A stretch of DNA of 64,000 bases, taken from NCBI GenBank assembly GCA_963575745.1, contig CAUYUJ010017860.1:361188-425187 (forward strand), written 5' to 3'. Below the pieces are notes generated by a model that saw nothing but the letters and a program-made list of their open reading frames with translations, had not been told where the DNA came from and did not search any database. The translations under genes were made by a program, and so were the position numbers. Source of the stretch: Prorocentrum cordatum. Lineage: Eukaryota; Sar; Dinophyceae; Prorocentrales; Prorocentraceae. Shown piece after piece: positions 22,312-33,629 of the stretch. The stretch's first letter is position 1, and every line of letters starts with the position of its first letter.

Positions 22312-23930
22312 AGCCCCACCGCCCCCCCCACCCACTCTCCGCCGCTCGCAGGGGTTGGCCGAACCCCCCGAGTGCCAGCCGTGTCAGTCCCGGGCCAGGG
22401 CTGGTTTGACAGAGCCACTTCCCGCCGTGCGGGTTTTGGGGACGCTCGGGGCGAACGAGTAAGCTGCGAGGCGGGGATGTGTCCAGGTGCACCGCCTGGG
22501 TGGCCGATGTCCTGGGACCCTATGGGGGGCGGTTGATACAGGCGGCCCGTATCGTAAGGATGCGCGATGAGGATGCAAGGGCCCTGGACGCCCATTTCGA
22601 AGCTTCTCGAGCGAAGCGCGGCCAACGAAAGTGGTCAAGGATGGACCGAGGAGGCAAGGATGCAAGGGCACCCTTGGGAAGGTTGCCCATCCTTACTATG
22701 CGGGTTGATTGTATGGATCATGTGATGTGTGGGCCACCCCAGGGCCCGAATCTATCCATGTCTGCCGCCCCCCGGGGTTCAGGAGGCTCGGTTTCCCAAG
22801 CGGTGCGCATGGACACGTCCCCGCCTTGGAGCTTTCGGTGGCAACTCATGGGAGGCTCCCATGCCATCATGTCGGCTCTTGCGAATCGACGCTAATCGAC
22901 GCTAATCGACGCTAGTTGAACGCTACATCGACGCTGACTGACGCTAAACCGGCGCTAGCTCCTCGACTCCCAGACGCTCACCGACGCTGGACGACGGAAC
23001 TGAGAGGCCACCCCAGGCTCCCATGACCTCCTGCCGCAGGAGCTGCTCCCGACTCGAGGGGCGTCGAGCCGCCCCTGCAGCGGCGCTCTCGGCCCCCGCG
23101 GCGCCCTGGGGCCCTCGACTCCGGCCGCGCTGCTCGGCGCCCGCGCGCCCCGCGGCCCGTGCTGAGGCGGGATCCCGACCACCGGTTGACGAAGTAGCGC
23201 CGCCCCCACACCGGGTCCTGGGCCCGCCCGGGCGCCGCGCGAGGGATCGGCCGCGGGCGAGGGGCGGAAGCGAGGAGGCGAAGGCCTTCTCAGAAGGGCG
23301 GCGGTACTTCTCAGAGCCCTTGGGGCCTTCCGAGAGGGTGTCTGCGTCTTCGGGGGAGGCCCAAAAAACTTCTCAGAAGGCCGGGGGACTTCCGCGCCCT
23401 CTCTGACGGCCTTTTCTCTCTCTCTCTCTCTCTCGCTCACTCTCCCCCCCCTTCGCTCGCCGCCGGAAAGAGACAGGCCGTGGAGGCGAGGCGAGAATAG
23501 CGCAAGATGGGGCTCCCTGGTCCAGCTTGACCCGGACCGAGGGGCAGACAGATCGGGGACGCAGACCCGGGCCAGGCCCCGCAGGATCCTGTAAGATCCT
23601 GCAGGGCCTGACCCGGGTCAGTGCACCCCTGGCCCTGCAGGATCCTGCAAGATCCTGCGCCCTGACTGCGGGGGTGAGAACGGCACATGGGGCCATCGAT
23701 CGGAGCGCATTGCAACTCCGGTTCCGCAGCAATTCGCAGGGCCCCCACCTAGCTTGCCAGGACGTGATTGCGCGTGCGAAGCGTCTGCGCACACTGACCC
23801 CCCGTCTCTCGAGCCCCGAACGGACCTGCGATGGACGCTCCCGGCCGCCCTCGCGTTGCCAGGTCGGCGGGCGCGTGTCCGCCCACGGGCGTGGAGGGAA
23901 GGCGTCATGGAGGTTTGCTCGCCGTGCCCG
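22312..23930. other. Spacer with dispersed repeats, no gene recognised
   Basis: Copies of the GGCGGTGGACAT-type repeat lie at 22090-22180 and 22485-22540. Short AATCGACGCT repeats occur at 22883-22945. CTTCTCAGAAGG-type palindromes lie at 23285-23400, and CAGGATCCTG repeats at 23580-23660. Confidence 0.5.
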
Positions 23931-23940
23931 AGCCCCTGCG

Positions 23941-24322
<382 letters not shown>

Positions 24323-24339
24323 CCAGGGCGCCGTCGGAA

Positions 24340-24580
24340 CACGGCCCAGAATCGAGGTGGTCCCAGGAAGATCCCGCGAGGGCCCCAGGAGGCCCAGGAG
24401 ACCCCAGGACGCCCCCAGGAGCCCCCAGGGAGACCCGAGGAGGCCCCGGGAGGCCCCAGGAGGCCCCAGGAAGCTCCAAGAGGCTCCAGGAAGCCCCAGG
24501 AGGTTTCAGGAAGTCCCAAGAGGGCCCCAGGATACCGCAGGCGGCCCCAGGAGGCCCCAAGATCCCGCGGGGGCCAAGGA
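24340..24580. repeat. CCCCAGGAGG minisatellite
   Basis: Units of 9-12 bases such as CCCCAGGAGGC repeat with substitutions next to the compound microsatellite. Confidence 0.8.
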
Positions 24581-24709
24581 TAAGTCCCCCCAAGGCTCCT
24601 CTCCTGCACAGTCCGGCAGCACGACGGGGAGCAGCAGCACGACTCGGACATCCAGGACTGGGACGTGCAGCTTTCTTCGTGGGCAAAACGTCTCACCACG
24701 GTCTCTGCT

Positions 24710-25123
24710 CTAACCCTCTCTGCTCAAATGAGCAGGGCACCGACTCGGCAAATGAGCAGGGCATCGGCTCGGCAAGATTGCTGTGGCGCCCAGGGGAGCC
24801 GCAGGACGCTGCGGTGCACATCTGAGAAAGCCTAGACTAGATAAATAGATGTCGGGATGCGCTAACGACGATATCTCCTGCAACATCCACATGTATCTGA
24901 AGAGGCACTGTGGACAAACGCAGACACGGATCAACATGTCCAAAGCCTCCGCATCGGAAATTGAGGTTCCACCCCAAACAATACGGCCAAGACGAGGCCT
25001 CATGCATCCATGCACAAATCCGATGCGAGTCAAGGCGGTCTTAAACGCTCTACGCTCGAGACCCGACGCACACTGAATTAGGAAATCGATACCGTAGCCC
25101 TGAACGTCTGGTCCCAACGGCAT
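24710..25123 (-). CDS. Hypothetical open frame downstream of the amidase
   Basis: This 137-codon minus-strand frame has ordinary amino-acid composition (for example IVWGGTSISDAEALDML) and begins only about 80 bases after the amidase stop. It has no recognised domain. It may be the amidase 3' untranslated region, a relic, or a small gene. The tail of the frame overlaps a short duplication of CGGCAAATGAGCAGGGC at 24736-24776. Confidence 0.2.
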   Translation of the reverse strand: MPLGPDVQGYGIDFLIQCASGLERRAFKTALTRIGFVHGCMRPRLGRIVWGGTSISDAEALDMLIRVCVCPQCLFRYMWMLQEISSLAHPDIYLSSLGFLRCAPQRPAAPLGATAILPSRCPAHLPSRCPAHLSREG

Positions 25124-25206
25124 GCAGAGGGGGACGAGGGGAGAAAAAACACTGTGACGCGCATGCGTTCACATCTGAGCAGAGCCTCGGGCTGAACGCC
25201 ATGTGA

Positions 25207-26424
25207 TCATGCCCCGGCCGTGGAGGCAGCGTTCTCGCCCGTCTTCGCTCCCGTCTTCGCTTTCTTGCACGGGATGCCCTCCATGGGGCACTCCTCCGTG
25301 CCGACGCTCCCGCGCGTGACGCCCTCCGCCATTGCCTTCGCAGCCTGCGGGTCTTTGAGCCACGTGCGGTAGAAGTCGAAGGGGCACTCGGCGAGCCCAT
25401 CTGCAGACTCCCCGCTTTTGATTTTGCCCGTGTAGCCACGATGCAGAAGCTTGAAGAGGTGGTTCTGGGACTGTGCGTTCTTCCTGAAGTCGCGGATGGC
25501 AAACTTCGAAAGCGCGGCGTACTGGATGCCGTTCTCCTCCTCTCCAGTCTCACCAAGCGTGCGGCCGTCGAAGGAGATGAGCGACGAGTGACCGAAATAT
25601 GAGTAGACCCCATCGAAGCCCGCGGCGTTGGCCACGGCGACATAGCAATTATTCGCCCAAGCCATGCTCTTGGCCATGAGAACTTGCTGCTCTTTCGCAG
25701 GGTACATGTAGCCCTGGCAACGCACGATGAGCTCTGCTCCCTTCATCGCACAATCGCGCCAAATCTCCGGGTAGTTCCCGTCATCGCATATGATGAGAGA
25801 TACTTTAAGTCCCTTCGGGCCATCGGACACATAGGTCTTATCCCCAGGGTACCAACCCTCGATGGGGCACCATGGAATGATCTTCCGGTACTTCTGCACG
25901 ATCTCGCCCTCGGAGTTCACAAGAATCAGAGTGTTGTAAGGCACCTTTTTGGGATGCTCTTCATGGCGCTCCCCGGTGAGCGAAAAAACTCCCCATATCT
26001 TGGCATCCTTACACGCGGCGCACAAAATGTCAGTTTCAGGCCCAGGAATTGACACCGCGGTTTGCATCATCTCTTCGTGGTCGTACATAATGCCGTGTGT
26101 ACTGTACTCCGGGAAGATGACCAAGTCCATTCCAGGCAAGCCGACCTTCATGCCACTCATCATTTTTGCAATGCTCTTGCAATTCTCGATGACCTCCTCG
26201 GTGGTGTGCAACCGCGGCATCTTGTAGTTCACGACCGCAACGCCCACGGCATCGTTGGAGGACGAGATGTCTCCATGAAAAGGCATTGGCTTGCCTGGTC
26301 CAGACGCTATCCGGGGCACACGTGGTATATGACGCGCGCACAGCTTGACACCACGGGAGACTTGAGCCCAAATGGTCTGCGCTGCGCGACGAGCCGCCCG
26401 ACGAGAGAGAAACGTCGACCCCAT
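25207..26424 (-). CDS. amiE-like: Aliphatic amidase (AmiE type, nitrilase superfamily)
   Basis: Hydrolyses short aliphatic amides to the acid plus ammonia (EC 3.5.1.4 activity is known for the bacterial family). From the Met at 26286 the product is 359 residues, close to the roughly 345 of bacterial AmiE. It starts [18 protein letters not shown], as AmiE does. The catalytic residues are visible: Glu60 in FPEYSTHG, Lys135 in KYRKIIPW, Glu143 in PIEGWYPGD and Cys167 in [13 protein letters not shown]. An upstream in-frame ATG at 26424 would add 46 residues, [19 protein letters not shown] and on, Arg-rich with almost no acids, which looks like a mitochondrial or plastid presequence; I favour this start for a eukaryote. 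The C-terminus has an extra Lys/Ala-rich tail. There is no intron and no stop or frameshift. The bacterial similarity suggests horizontal acquisition; a role in nitrogen scavenging is inference. Confidence 0.93.
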   Translation of the reverse strand: MGSTFLSRRAARRAAQTIWAQVSRGVKLCARHIPRVPRIASGPGKPMPFHGDISSSNDAVGVAVVNYKMPRLHTTEEVIENCKSIAKMMSGMKVGLPGMDLVIFPEYSTHGIMYDHEEMMQTAVSIPGPETDILCAACKDAKIWGVFSLTGERHEEHPKKVPYNTLILVNSEGEIVQKYRKIIPWCPIEGWYPGDKTYVSDGPKGLKVSLIICDDGNYPEIWRDCAMKGAELIVRCQGYMYPAKEQQVLMAKSMAWANNCYVAVANAAGFDGVYSYFGHSSLISFDGRTLGETGEEENGIQYAALSKFAIRDFRKNAQSQNHLFKLLHRGYTGKIKSGESADGLAECPFDFYRTWLKDPQAAKAMAEGVTRGSVGTEECPMEGIPCKKAKTGAKTGENAASTAGA

Positions 26425-26682
26425 CCTTGCCTCCGCCCCTTCTTTCGCTCGCCTCCTGTGCTCCCGACCTTCGCTCAGCTTTGATGGGATTGGGGATCTC
26501 GGCGCCGCGATGTGGCTGCTGGCCACGCCGCAACGACACCTTGCATGGCGACTGGGCCCGCCTGGTGCGGCGCTCGCGGGCCGACCGAGCCGGCCGCTGG
26601 GGAGCGCCGCCGCCGTGCCTCCCCTCGGTGGCGCCCCGTGCGCTGGGCGGCTGTGGCGGCACTTCGCCCGGTGCCCCGTCCC

Positions 26683-26841
26683 AGGTCGGGCATCTCCTCC
26701 CACAGGCAGGTACTTGAGGGACGAAGGAATCGTAGCCAGAAAAGAATGAGGCAGACGCAAACAAATCAGATCAAAGAATCGTCCCCAGACTGCTCTTGGA
26801 CGATTTTTTGATGTATCCCCTGCAGAGGCACGTGCCCGACT
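26683..26841. mobile_element. Miniature inverted-repeat element, family B (TCGGGC ends)
   Basis: The left end AGGTCGGGCATCTCCTCC and right end, the inverse of AGTCGGGCACGTGCCTCTG, flank about 159 bp without coding capacity. Related copies are at 36967, 40691 and 41990. It lies about 260 bases upstream of the amidase start, in its 5' flank. Confidence 0.7.
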
Positions 26842-26979
26842 CCAGCCCAGTCGGCTGCCGCCCGTGGCCGCCGCGCGGGCGCCTCGCGTCGCTGCAGGCC
26901 ACGGTTGGGCACCGGGCGCAAGCTCGGCACAGCGACCACCCAGCGCACGGGACGCCTGCGAGGCACCAGCGGCAGGAGG

Positions 26980-27252
26980 GAGGAGGAGGAGGAGGAGGAG
27001 GAGGAGGAGGGAGGAGGAGGAGGAGGAGGAGGGCGGGAGGAGGAGGAGGGCGGAGGAGGAGGAGGCGGAGGAGGAGGAGGAGGAGGAGGGGAAGGAGGAG
27101 GAGGAGGAGGGGGAGGCGAAGGAGTAGGAGGAGGAGAGGGCGGAGGAGGAGGGCGGAGGAGGAGGAGGCGGAGGAGGAGGAGGAGGACGAGGGCGAAGGA
27201 GGGCGGAGGAGGAGGAGGAGGAGGAGGAGGAGGAGGAGAAGGAGGAGGGTGG
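26980..27252. repeat. GGA-rich microsatellite
   Basis: An impure GGA array of about 270 bases with GGC and GGGA interruptions. Its long open frames encode Glu/Arg, Gly or Ser/Pro strings and are not genes. Confidence 0.95.
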
Positions 27253-28380
27253 GTGAGACCCCAACGGGAATTCGGGGACGGGCGGGACCCCCAATGAGGA
27301 AGTTCCTTGGACTTCGTTGGGCTGACAAGCGCTCGAGAGAGCGAGGTCCGACAGGCCCCATTGCGAGGGGGCGCGCGATCCTCAGGATTCCTGGGGATTC
27401 TCATGTGTCCTCGGGATTCTTCAGGATTTCTTATGCACTCCTCGGGACTCGTTTTGGTGGCTTCTCAGGATTCCTTTGGATTTCTCCAGATTCCTCTGGT
27501 CTGCGCACAGAGGGGTAGGAGTAGGGGGGAAGGCTTCTCAGAAGGAGGCTGCTTCTTAGAAGGTGCTTGCCCTACATCTACAGATAAGGCCCGCCTTTTC
27601 TAAGAAGCAGGGGTGCTTCTGAGAAGCCTTCATCCCTCCCCCTGCCCCCCTCTGCGCGTGGCTGGCTCTTCTCTCATGCTGTATATTTGGGGGACCTTGC
27701 CTGTCCCATCGAGCCGCTATCTGCACCAAACCCGTGTCGAAATTCATGTCGACGAATCCGCGTCGACCCCTCGTTGAATCCGTGTCCAACCCTCGCGGGG
27801 CCCGTGTCGAACATGAGAAAAGTCATCGATTTACAGCGCAGACGAGGCCCCCCAGAAGATGGAAACGAACCTCTCGTCCCCCCGACTCCCCCCGCCGACG
27901 GAAATCGAACCCTACCAGTCGACAGCAAGACGGGGGTCGGCAGGACGGCCTGCCGCAGGACCGGACAGGTCCTCGCGCCTCCCTCCGTGAGGACCTTCCC
28001 CCGCCCCGCCCTGATGCGAGGGCCCCCCAGGCCTCCCTCCCCCGCGCCGAGCGCCCACGTCGAAGCCGTGGCCACCGGGGGCGCCGCACCGAAACGCACC
28101 TGCAAGAGAGACACGTGCGCCGCACGTGCTCAAGGTCACACGGTCTTGCCCCCGCGCCTCCCCCGTCCTGGCTCCTCCTCTCCACCCCGGCCCCCTCTCC
28201 CCTCCGCCCCTGCCTCCCCCTCTCTCTCTCCCCGCCCTCCCCCCTTGCCTCCCTCCCTCTCTCTCCCCTCCGCCATCCCCCCCTGCCTCCCACTCTCCTC
28301 CGCCCGCCCCTCTGCCTCGTTGCCGCGCCACGCCGGCCGCGCCTCTTGGTGGATACTGGGAGACCGCCAAAACGCAGCTG
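27253..28380. other. Spacer with CTTCTCAGAAG-type palindromes, no gene recognised
   Basis: At 27525-27640 several versions of GGCTTCTCAGAAGG occur in both orientations. At 28150-28320 the sequence is pyrimidine-rich. Open frames across 27687-28631 are Pro/Arg-rich and unrecognised. Confidence 0.45.
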
Positions 28381-28389
28381 AGCAAACGT

Positions 28390-28575
28390 CGGACGACGAC
28401 GACCACGACCACGACGACGACGACGCCGACGCCGGCGACGACACCGATGTTGACGAGAAGGAGGAAGAGGAGGGTAGGAAGAAGAGGAGGGCGCCCCGGA
28501 GGGTGGACCTGATGGTGGTGGCGATGACGATGCTGCCGACGACGACGACGACAATGACGACGTTGAGACAATCTC
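28390..28575. repeat. GAC-type trinucleotide tract, impure
   Basis: GAC/ACG repeats at about 28395-28450 and 28530-28560 enclose GGA-like sequence. Similar GACGACG tracts follow the next block at about 30090-30170 and 30250-30470. Confidence 0.85.
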
Positions 28576-28627
28576 TTAAATCTCGGGGGATAACACGTGC
28601 TACCCTGGTGGAGGGGGCCCGGAAGGA

Positions 28628-29970
28628 GTAACGGTAACGGGGGCCGCGGCGCGCCCCCCCCCCAGGGGCGCGCCGCCGTCGTCGTCGTCGTCGTCGCCGT
28701 CCATGCCCACAACGCCTGTGCACACAACACGGGCTCTGTACGGCACAATGTCTTCGTGCACCAGAACTGCTGCAGAAATGGTCTGTGTGTGCGCCACGGT
28801 GACTGCATAGACAGTCACAACCGTGTGCACCACAGCGCATTGTACATCACACTGTTTGTGCAAACGACGGCGCCTGTGTGCACCACAGCTGCTGTTTGAG
28901 CCCACCCCCTGTGCACCACAGTGCCTGCGTACACCACAAAGGTTGTGTACACCTTACACCTGAATGTACCGACGGAACCAAACTCTGGAAACTCGATGGG
29001 GGCCCGAACGTATCAAATTCAATGTGCGAATTGATTGTGAATATTTGTTTTTCTGGCCCAGAGAACACTCGGATATTTTGGGCCGGCAACGCCTGTGCGC
29101 GCCACAGCGACTGCGCACGTCATGGCAACAGTGCGCACCAGAGCGCCCGTGAACACCACGCGGCTCGGGGGAGCGCGGAGCGGCGTCAGCGGAGAAAATA
29201 CACGCACGAGAAGCTGGACTTACAGCAGCACCAGCAGGAGGAGCAGGAGGAGCAAAAGGAATCCCACGATAAGGGTCGACAACTCGGGGCCCGCACTCTT
29301 TTTCCAAGAGCACTGCCAACATGTACACCATCATCTAACAAAATTTGCCCCTCGACGGCCCCGACGGAGCCAAAGTCTGGGAAAGTGTTCGGGGTCCGAA
29401 TGTATCAGAGTCAATATGTGATCTGACTTGTGATGATTGTTTTTTTTTGGCCCGAGGAACGCTCGGACATTTTGAGCCCACAGCGAATGTGAAACACAAC
29501 GCCTGTGTGCACCACAAGGCCTGTGTGCACACAGTGCTTGTGTACACCACGATTCCCGCGTCCTGTATACGCAAGGAGAACGCCGACGAGGAGGACAAAA
29601 ATCAAAGAGGGATGATAAAATAGGAAGAGATGCGTGGGTACATCATAGCCCACAATGCACGCTTACGCCATAGCGACTTTGCACACTCCAGCGATTATCT
29701 ACATCACGGCGCCTGCGTACACCACATGGCTTGTGATGCGTAAACTTCAATACTTGCGGCACTTGCGTACACCCACAACATCTCTATACACCACAGGTGC
29801 TGCTGCAACGACAGCTGTGTACGCCACAACGCCAGTGTACACCGCAGTGCTTGCCCACACCATAATGCACGCTCGCGTGCACCGCGGCACCAATATGTAG
29901 TGCCCGCGTGCACCAGGCCCCTAAGCTGCCCGGGATCGCGCACTGGACCGGGACGGGGCGTTACCGTTAC
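28628..29970. repeat. Block of GTGTGCACCACA repeats bounded by inverted GTAACGGTAACG
   Basis: GTAACGGTAACG at 28628-28639 is matched exactly in inverse at 29959-29970. Between them a unit of about 15 bases, CCTGTGTGCACCACA and variants, recurs in clusters at 28690-28960, 29085-29170 and 29480-29900. Two diverged copies of a longer sequence around 28965-29080 and 29340-29470 share CCGACGGA, GGGGTCCGAA-type and TTGTTTTT motifs. No protein or RNA gene was recognised. Confidence 0.6.
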
Positions 29971-30079
29971 GAGGGGGGGGAGGCGGGGAACATGTGGTGT
30001 TGTCCCTTGGGTGGATGAAAACTGGACTCGTTGACGATGAGGAGGAGAAGGAAGCGGGAGGAAAGATGAAGAGAATGGC

Positions 30080-30475
30080 CCAAAACCTCGATACATCAAT
30101 AGAGGCGACGACGATAGCGGCGACGAGGATGGCGGCGAAGACGATGCTGCCGACGACGACGAGGACGACGGCGAAGTCACCGCGGATGACTAGATGGAGG
30201 ATGAGAAAGAATTGAGCAGGAGGACGAGGAAGAGGGCGTCGCAAAACCTCGATCCAACGATGGCGCCTGCGACGACGCCGCCGACGACGGTGGCGACAAC
30301 GACGCCACGACGACGACGACGACGAGGACGACAACGACGCCGACGATGCCGACGACGCCGACGGCAACGACGCCGGCGTCTACGACGGCGACGACCGAGA
30401 CGACGCCGATGGCGGCAACGACGACGCGGACGGCGAAGACGACGCCGACGCTGACGGCGACGCGCGAAAAGGGCA
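30080..30475. repeat. GACGACG-type tract, impure
   Basis: Impure GAC/CGA repeats, densest at 30295-30460. The open frames give only Thr/Arg/Asp strings. Confidence 0.85.
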
Positions 30476-30568
30476 GCGACGCGCGGCGCTCCCGGTGCTC
30501 CCGCCAGTCAGCGGTGGACACGCTGGCGGACTCTTTCTCGCCCAGCTGCCACAGGAGCGTCGGCAGCT
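30445..30568 (-). CDS. Possible orphan exon, function unknown
   Basis: After a CCGAG acceptor-like site the minus strand reads VALQLPTLLWQLGEKESASV and continues STADWREHRERRASLPFSRV before entering GAC-type repeat. The composition looks like protein. No partner exon, start or family could be identified. Confidence 0.25.
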
Positions 30569-30837
30569 GAAGCGCAACCTCGGCAGGCCGACGTCACCGG
30601 CGTTGTCGTCCTGGTCTCGCCATCGTCGGCGATGGTTCTATAGCTTTCTGACCTGTTCGAATATACGTGTTCGGCGGTTGCCGGATGTCTTCCCATCTTT
30701 CCGGCGGTGTCCACGGGTTCTCGGAAGCTCCCGCAGGCTCTCGGAGGCACCCGGGCGTCGTCGTTGTCGTCGTCGTTGTCTTCGTCGTCGTCGTCGTGAT
30801 CGTCGTCGAAGTGTCATCTCATATTCCCTCCTGCTCC

Positions 30838-30883
30838 CTCCTCCTCCTCCTCCTCCTCCTCCTCCTCCTCCTCCTCCTCTGCC
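30838..30883. repeat. TCC microsatellite
   Basis: A pure CTC/TCC array of about 45 bases following a GTCGTC-rich stretch at 30755-30810. Confidence 0.95.
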
Positions 30884-31440
30884 GTCCTCTTGCTCCTTTT
30901 CACATGAAAGGGCGCGCCCTCATGCGCTCCATTCGCCTTACCCCCTTTTCTCATTCTCGTCCTTCTCCTTCTTCCTCCTCGTACTCTCACTCCTACCCCT
31001 CCTCATCCCTCCTCCATCTCGAAGGAGAGGGGTCCCAGGTGGGGATGGAGGGCGGATGGGCAGGGAGGATCGAGGGAGGAAGGAGACTCGAGAAGGGAGG
31101 ACATACTTTCGCACGTGTGTCTTGGGGAATTCGTTCGCAGGGGACCTACATGCACCTCTGAGACCCCCAGGCGCTCCCTCCTCCCTCCCTCCTTCGGGCG
31201 GAAGGAGGGGCAGACGAATGCACGCTGCGGATGAGAAGGAGCAGGAGCGCGCGTAGCAGAGGCGGATGCCTGGCATGAGGGGCGGGGGGTCCCGAGGGAA
31301 ACGTCGACTCTGGACAAGCTTCCGGGTAACTTTTGGCAGTCTCGCGCGGGGCTCTTGAAAGGGCCACGGGGGGCCGAACGCGGCGAGAAAGATCGTGCGC
31401 GGCGGCCACCTCGATGTGCGGCCACCGTGGCGCAGAGTGT
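30884..31440. other. Spacer, no gene recognised
   Basis: GC-rich sequence with CCTCCCTCC and GGAGGAAGGA motifs. No exon was recognised. Confidence 0.4.
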
Positions 31441-31444
31441 GGGA

Positions 31445-31570
31445 GGCGGGGGAGGAGGAGGAGGAGAAGGCGGAGGAGGAGGAGGAGAAGGAGGAGGGGG
31501 AGAGGAGGGAAGAGGAGGAGGAGGAGGAGGAGGAACAGGAGAAGGAGGAGGAGGAGGTGGAGGAGTGGGA
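31445..31570. repeat. GGA tract, left side of composite element copy 1
   Basis: An impure GGA array directly abutting the composite repeat that starts near 31571. Confidence 0.95.
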
Positions 31571-32765
31571 CCAGTGTAAGCCCAAGAGTCATCAACGATG
31601 TTGGAGTACACCCTCCCTCCATGCTCCCTCGTCATGGGCCCCATACAACGGTTCATTGTCATTTATGGAACTGCCTCGTTGGAAGACACCCGTTTGAAGA
31701 CCTTGAAGCATGCTAAAACATTGTTCTCGGGATTCCACGCCACGGATGAACCTGATCGTTGCGCCTTTACGATCTCAGACCGCGCCAGAACGCCATTCCC
31801 AGGACGTCAACACAAGGAACCAACGAAACTGCTGCACCCGCATAATCATGAACCCTTCTAAAACACCATTTCTGGTACGCTGACGATGGGAATCCGTGAA
31901 GCTCGTGCAACGATTAAAAACGAATGTGCGCGGCGCTCTGCACTGCTTCAAGGTCGCTAGAAGGACATAACTATCGCCAATGTGGGAAGATGCTCTTCTG
32001 TGCAATTTTGTCTTTTGGAAGTAGCCACCCCTTCAGGGTTGCATTGCTTTAAGGTTGCTAGAAGGACAGGGCTGTCGCCAATTTGGGAATAGGCTCGTCT
32101 GTGCTACTTTGCCCAAGGCGAGAACCACATGTTGAAAAGGAACCGCCCTCAATCCGTGCAACTCTTCGCAATGTTAAAAACGAATGTGCGCGGCGCTAAA
32201 GCGAGAACCGCACAATTAAAAACCACTCGCCCTCAATCCGTGAATATCTTGCAGTCTTTATGTGCACAACGCTAAGGCGAGAGACACATTTTGAAAACCA
32301 CCCGCCCTCAATCAGTGGAACTTCTGCAACATGTTAAAACGAATGTGCGCGGCGCTACGGCGAGAACCTCCTGTTGAAAAGAAACAGCCCTCAGTCCGTG
32401 ATACTCTTCGAACTGTTAGAGGCGAATGTGCGCGGTGCTAAAGCGAGAACCGCATGTTTAAAGCAACTCGCCCTCAATCCGCGAAACTCTTGCACATGTT
32501 TAAAACGAATGTGCACAACGCTAAGGCGAGAGCCACATGTTGAAAACCACCCGCCCTCAGCAAGTGAAACTCTTGCAACGTTTTAGGACGAATGTGCGCG
32601 GCGCTAAGGCGAGAGATACATATAGAAAACGACCCGCACTCCATCTGCGAAACTGCAGCTAATTCTGAAGCTTCAGAATCATAAATGGTGAGGAAGTCTC
32701 AGGCGAAACGCCCGGCCCGCCCTAAAAACTGGCATCGGAGTGCGACAGGGAGAAATTACATGCAA
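31571..32765 (+). mobile_element. Noncoding composite repeat element, copy 1
   Basis: The order is: a head (31571-31900; for example CAACGATGTTGGAGT and CCCTCCCTCCA), two units of about 115 bases built on GCTAGAAGGACA (to about 32110), then about six units of an 83-bp tandem repeat with AATGTGCGCGGCGCTAA (starts near 32182, 32259, 32342, 32425, 32508 and 32591). A tail (32660-32765) carries CGGCCCGCCCTAAAAACTGG. It has no open frame of note. GGA arrays touch both ends. A second copy in the opposite orientation lies at 61201-62109. Confidence 0.75.
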
Positions 32766-33345
32766 GGAGGAGGAGGAGCGGGAAGGAGGAGGATGATGAT
32801 GATGAGGAGGAGGAGGAGGAGGGAGAGAGGAGGGATGAGGAGGAGGAGAAGGAGAAGGAGGAGGAGGGGGACGAGAAGGAGGAGGAGGAGAGAGGACGAG
32901 GAGGAGGAGGGGGAGAGGAGGGAAGGGGGGGAGGGGAGGAGAAGGAGGGAGGAGGAGGAGGACGAGGAGGAGGAGGTGGAGGAGGAAGAGGAGGCGGAGG
33001 AGAAGAGGAGAAGAGGAGGATGAAAAGGAGGAGGAGGGGGAAGGAGGAGGATGAGAATGAGAATGAGGAGGAGGAGGACGACGAGGAGAGGGAAGGGGGG
33101 AAGAGGAGGGAGGAGGAGGAGAAGGAGGAGGAGGAGGAGGACGACGAGGAGGAGGTGGAGGAGCAAGAGGAGCGGAGGAGGAAGAGGAGAAGGAGGAGGA
33201 GGAAGAGGAGGATGAGAAGGAGGAGGAGGAGGAGGAGGAGGAGGGGGAAGGAGGAGGATGAGAAGGAGGAGGAGGAGGACGAGGAGAAGGAGGGGGAGAG
33301 GGGGGAAGAGGAGGAGGAGGAGGAGGAGGAGGAGGAGGAGCACGC
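32766..33345. repeat. Long GGA-rich microsatellite, right side of composite element copy 1
   Basis: About 580 bases of GGA/GAG with GAC and GAT interruptions. Very long open frames here are artefacts. Confidence 0.95.
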
Positions 33346-33629
33346 CAGATAAAGCTTTGCCAAACATAGAGATTGCCCCACAGGTGCGTCCCGCCCATGG
33401 GCCACACCTGCACTCATGTGGAGCAGGCGGCCCTCTGGGTACGGCGACACGGGCGGGTATTGGACATCTCGGCGGCTCGCGCAAGGAAGACGACGTCGAC
33501 GTCATCATCGACGTCGTTGTTTGGGATATTCGTGTGCGCTTCTATGAATTCGTATGCAGATGCATGACTATTGCGGCCTCCTCGAGGAGGTCCTCGGAGG
33601 GCCAGGCGGGGATGGTCTGGGCCGCGGTC
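33346..33629. other. Spacer downstream of the cysteine protease
   Basis: Probably the 3' untranslated region and flank of the protease gene on the minus strand. A GACGTCGTC-type stretch lies at 33490-33525. No other feature was seen. Confidence 0.4.

Noticed and set aside
25684-26227. Plus-strand frames of 92-122 codons
   Set aside because: Antisense shadows of the amidase gene.
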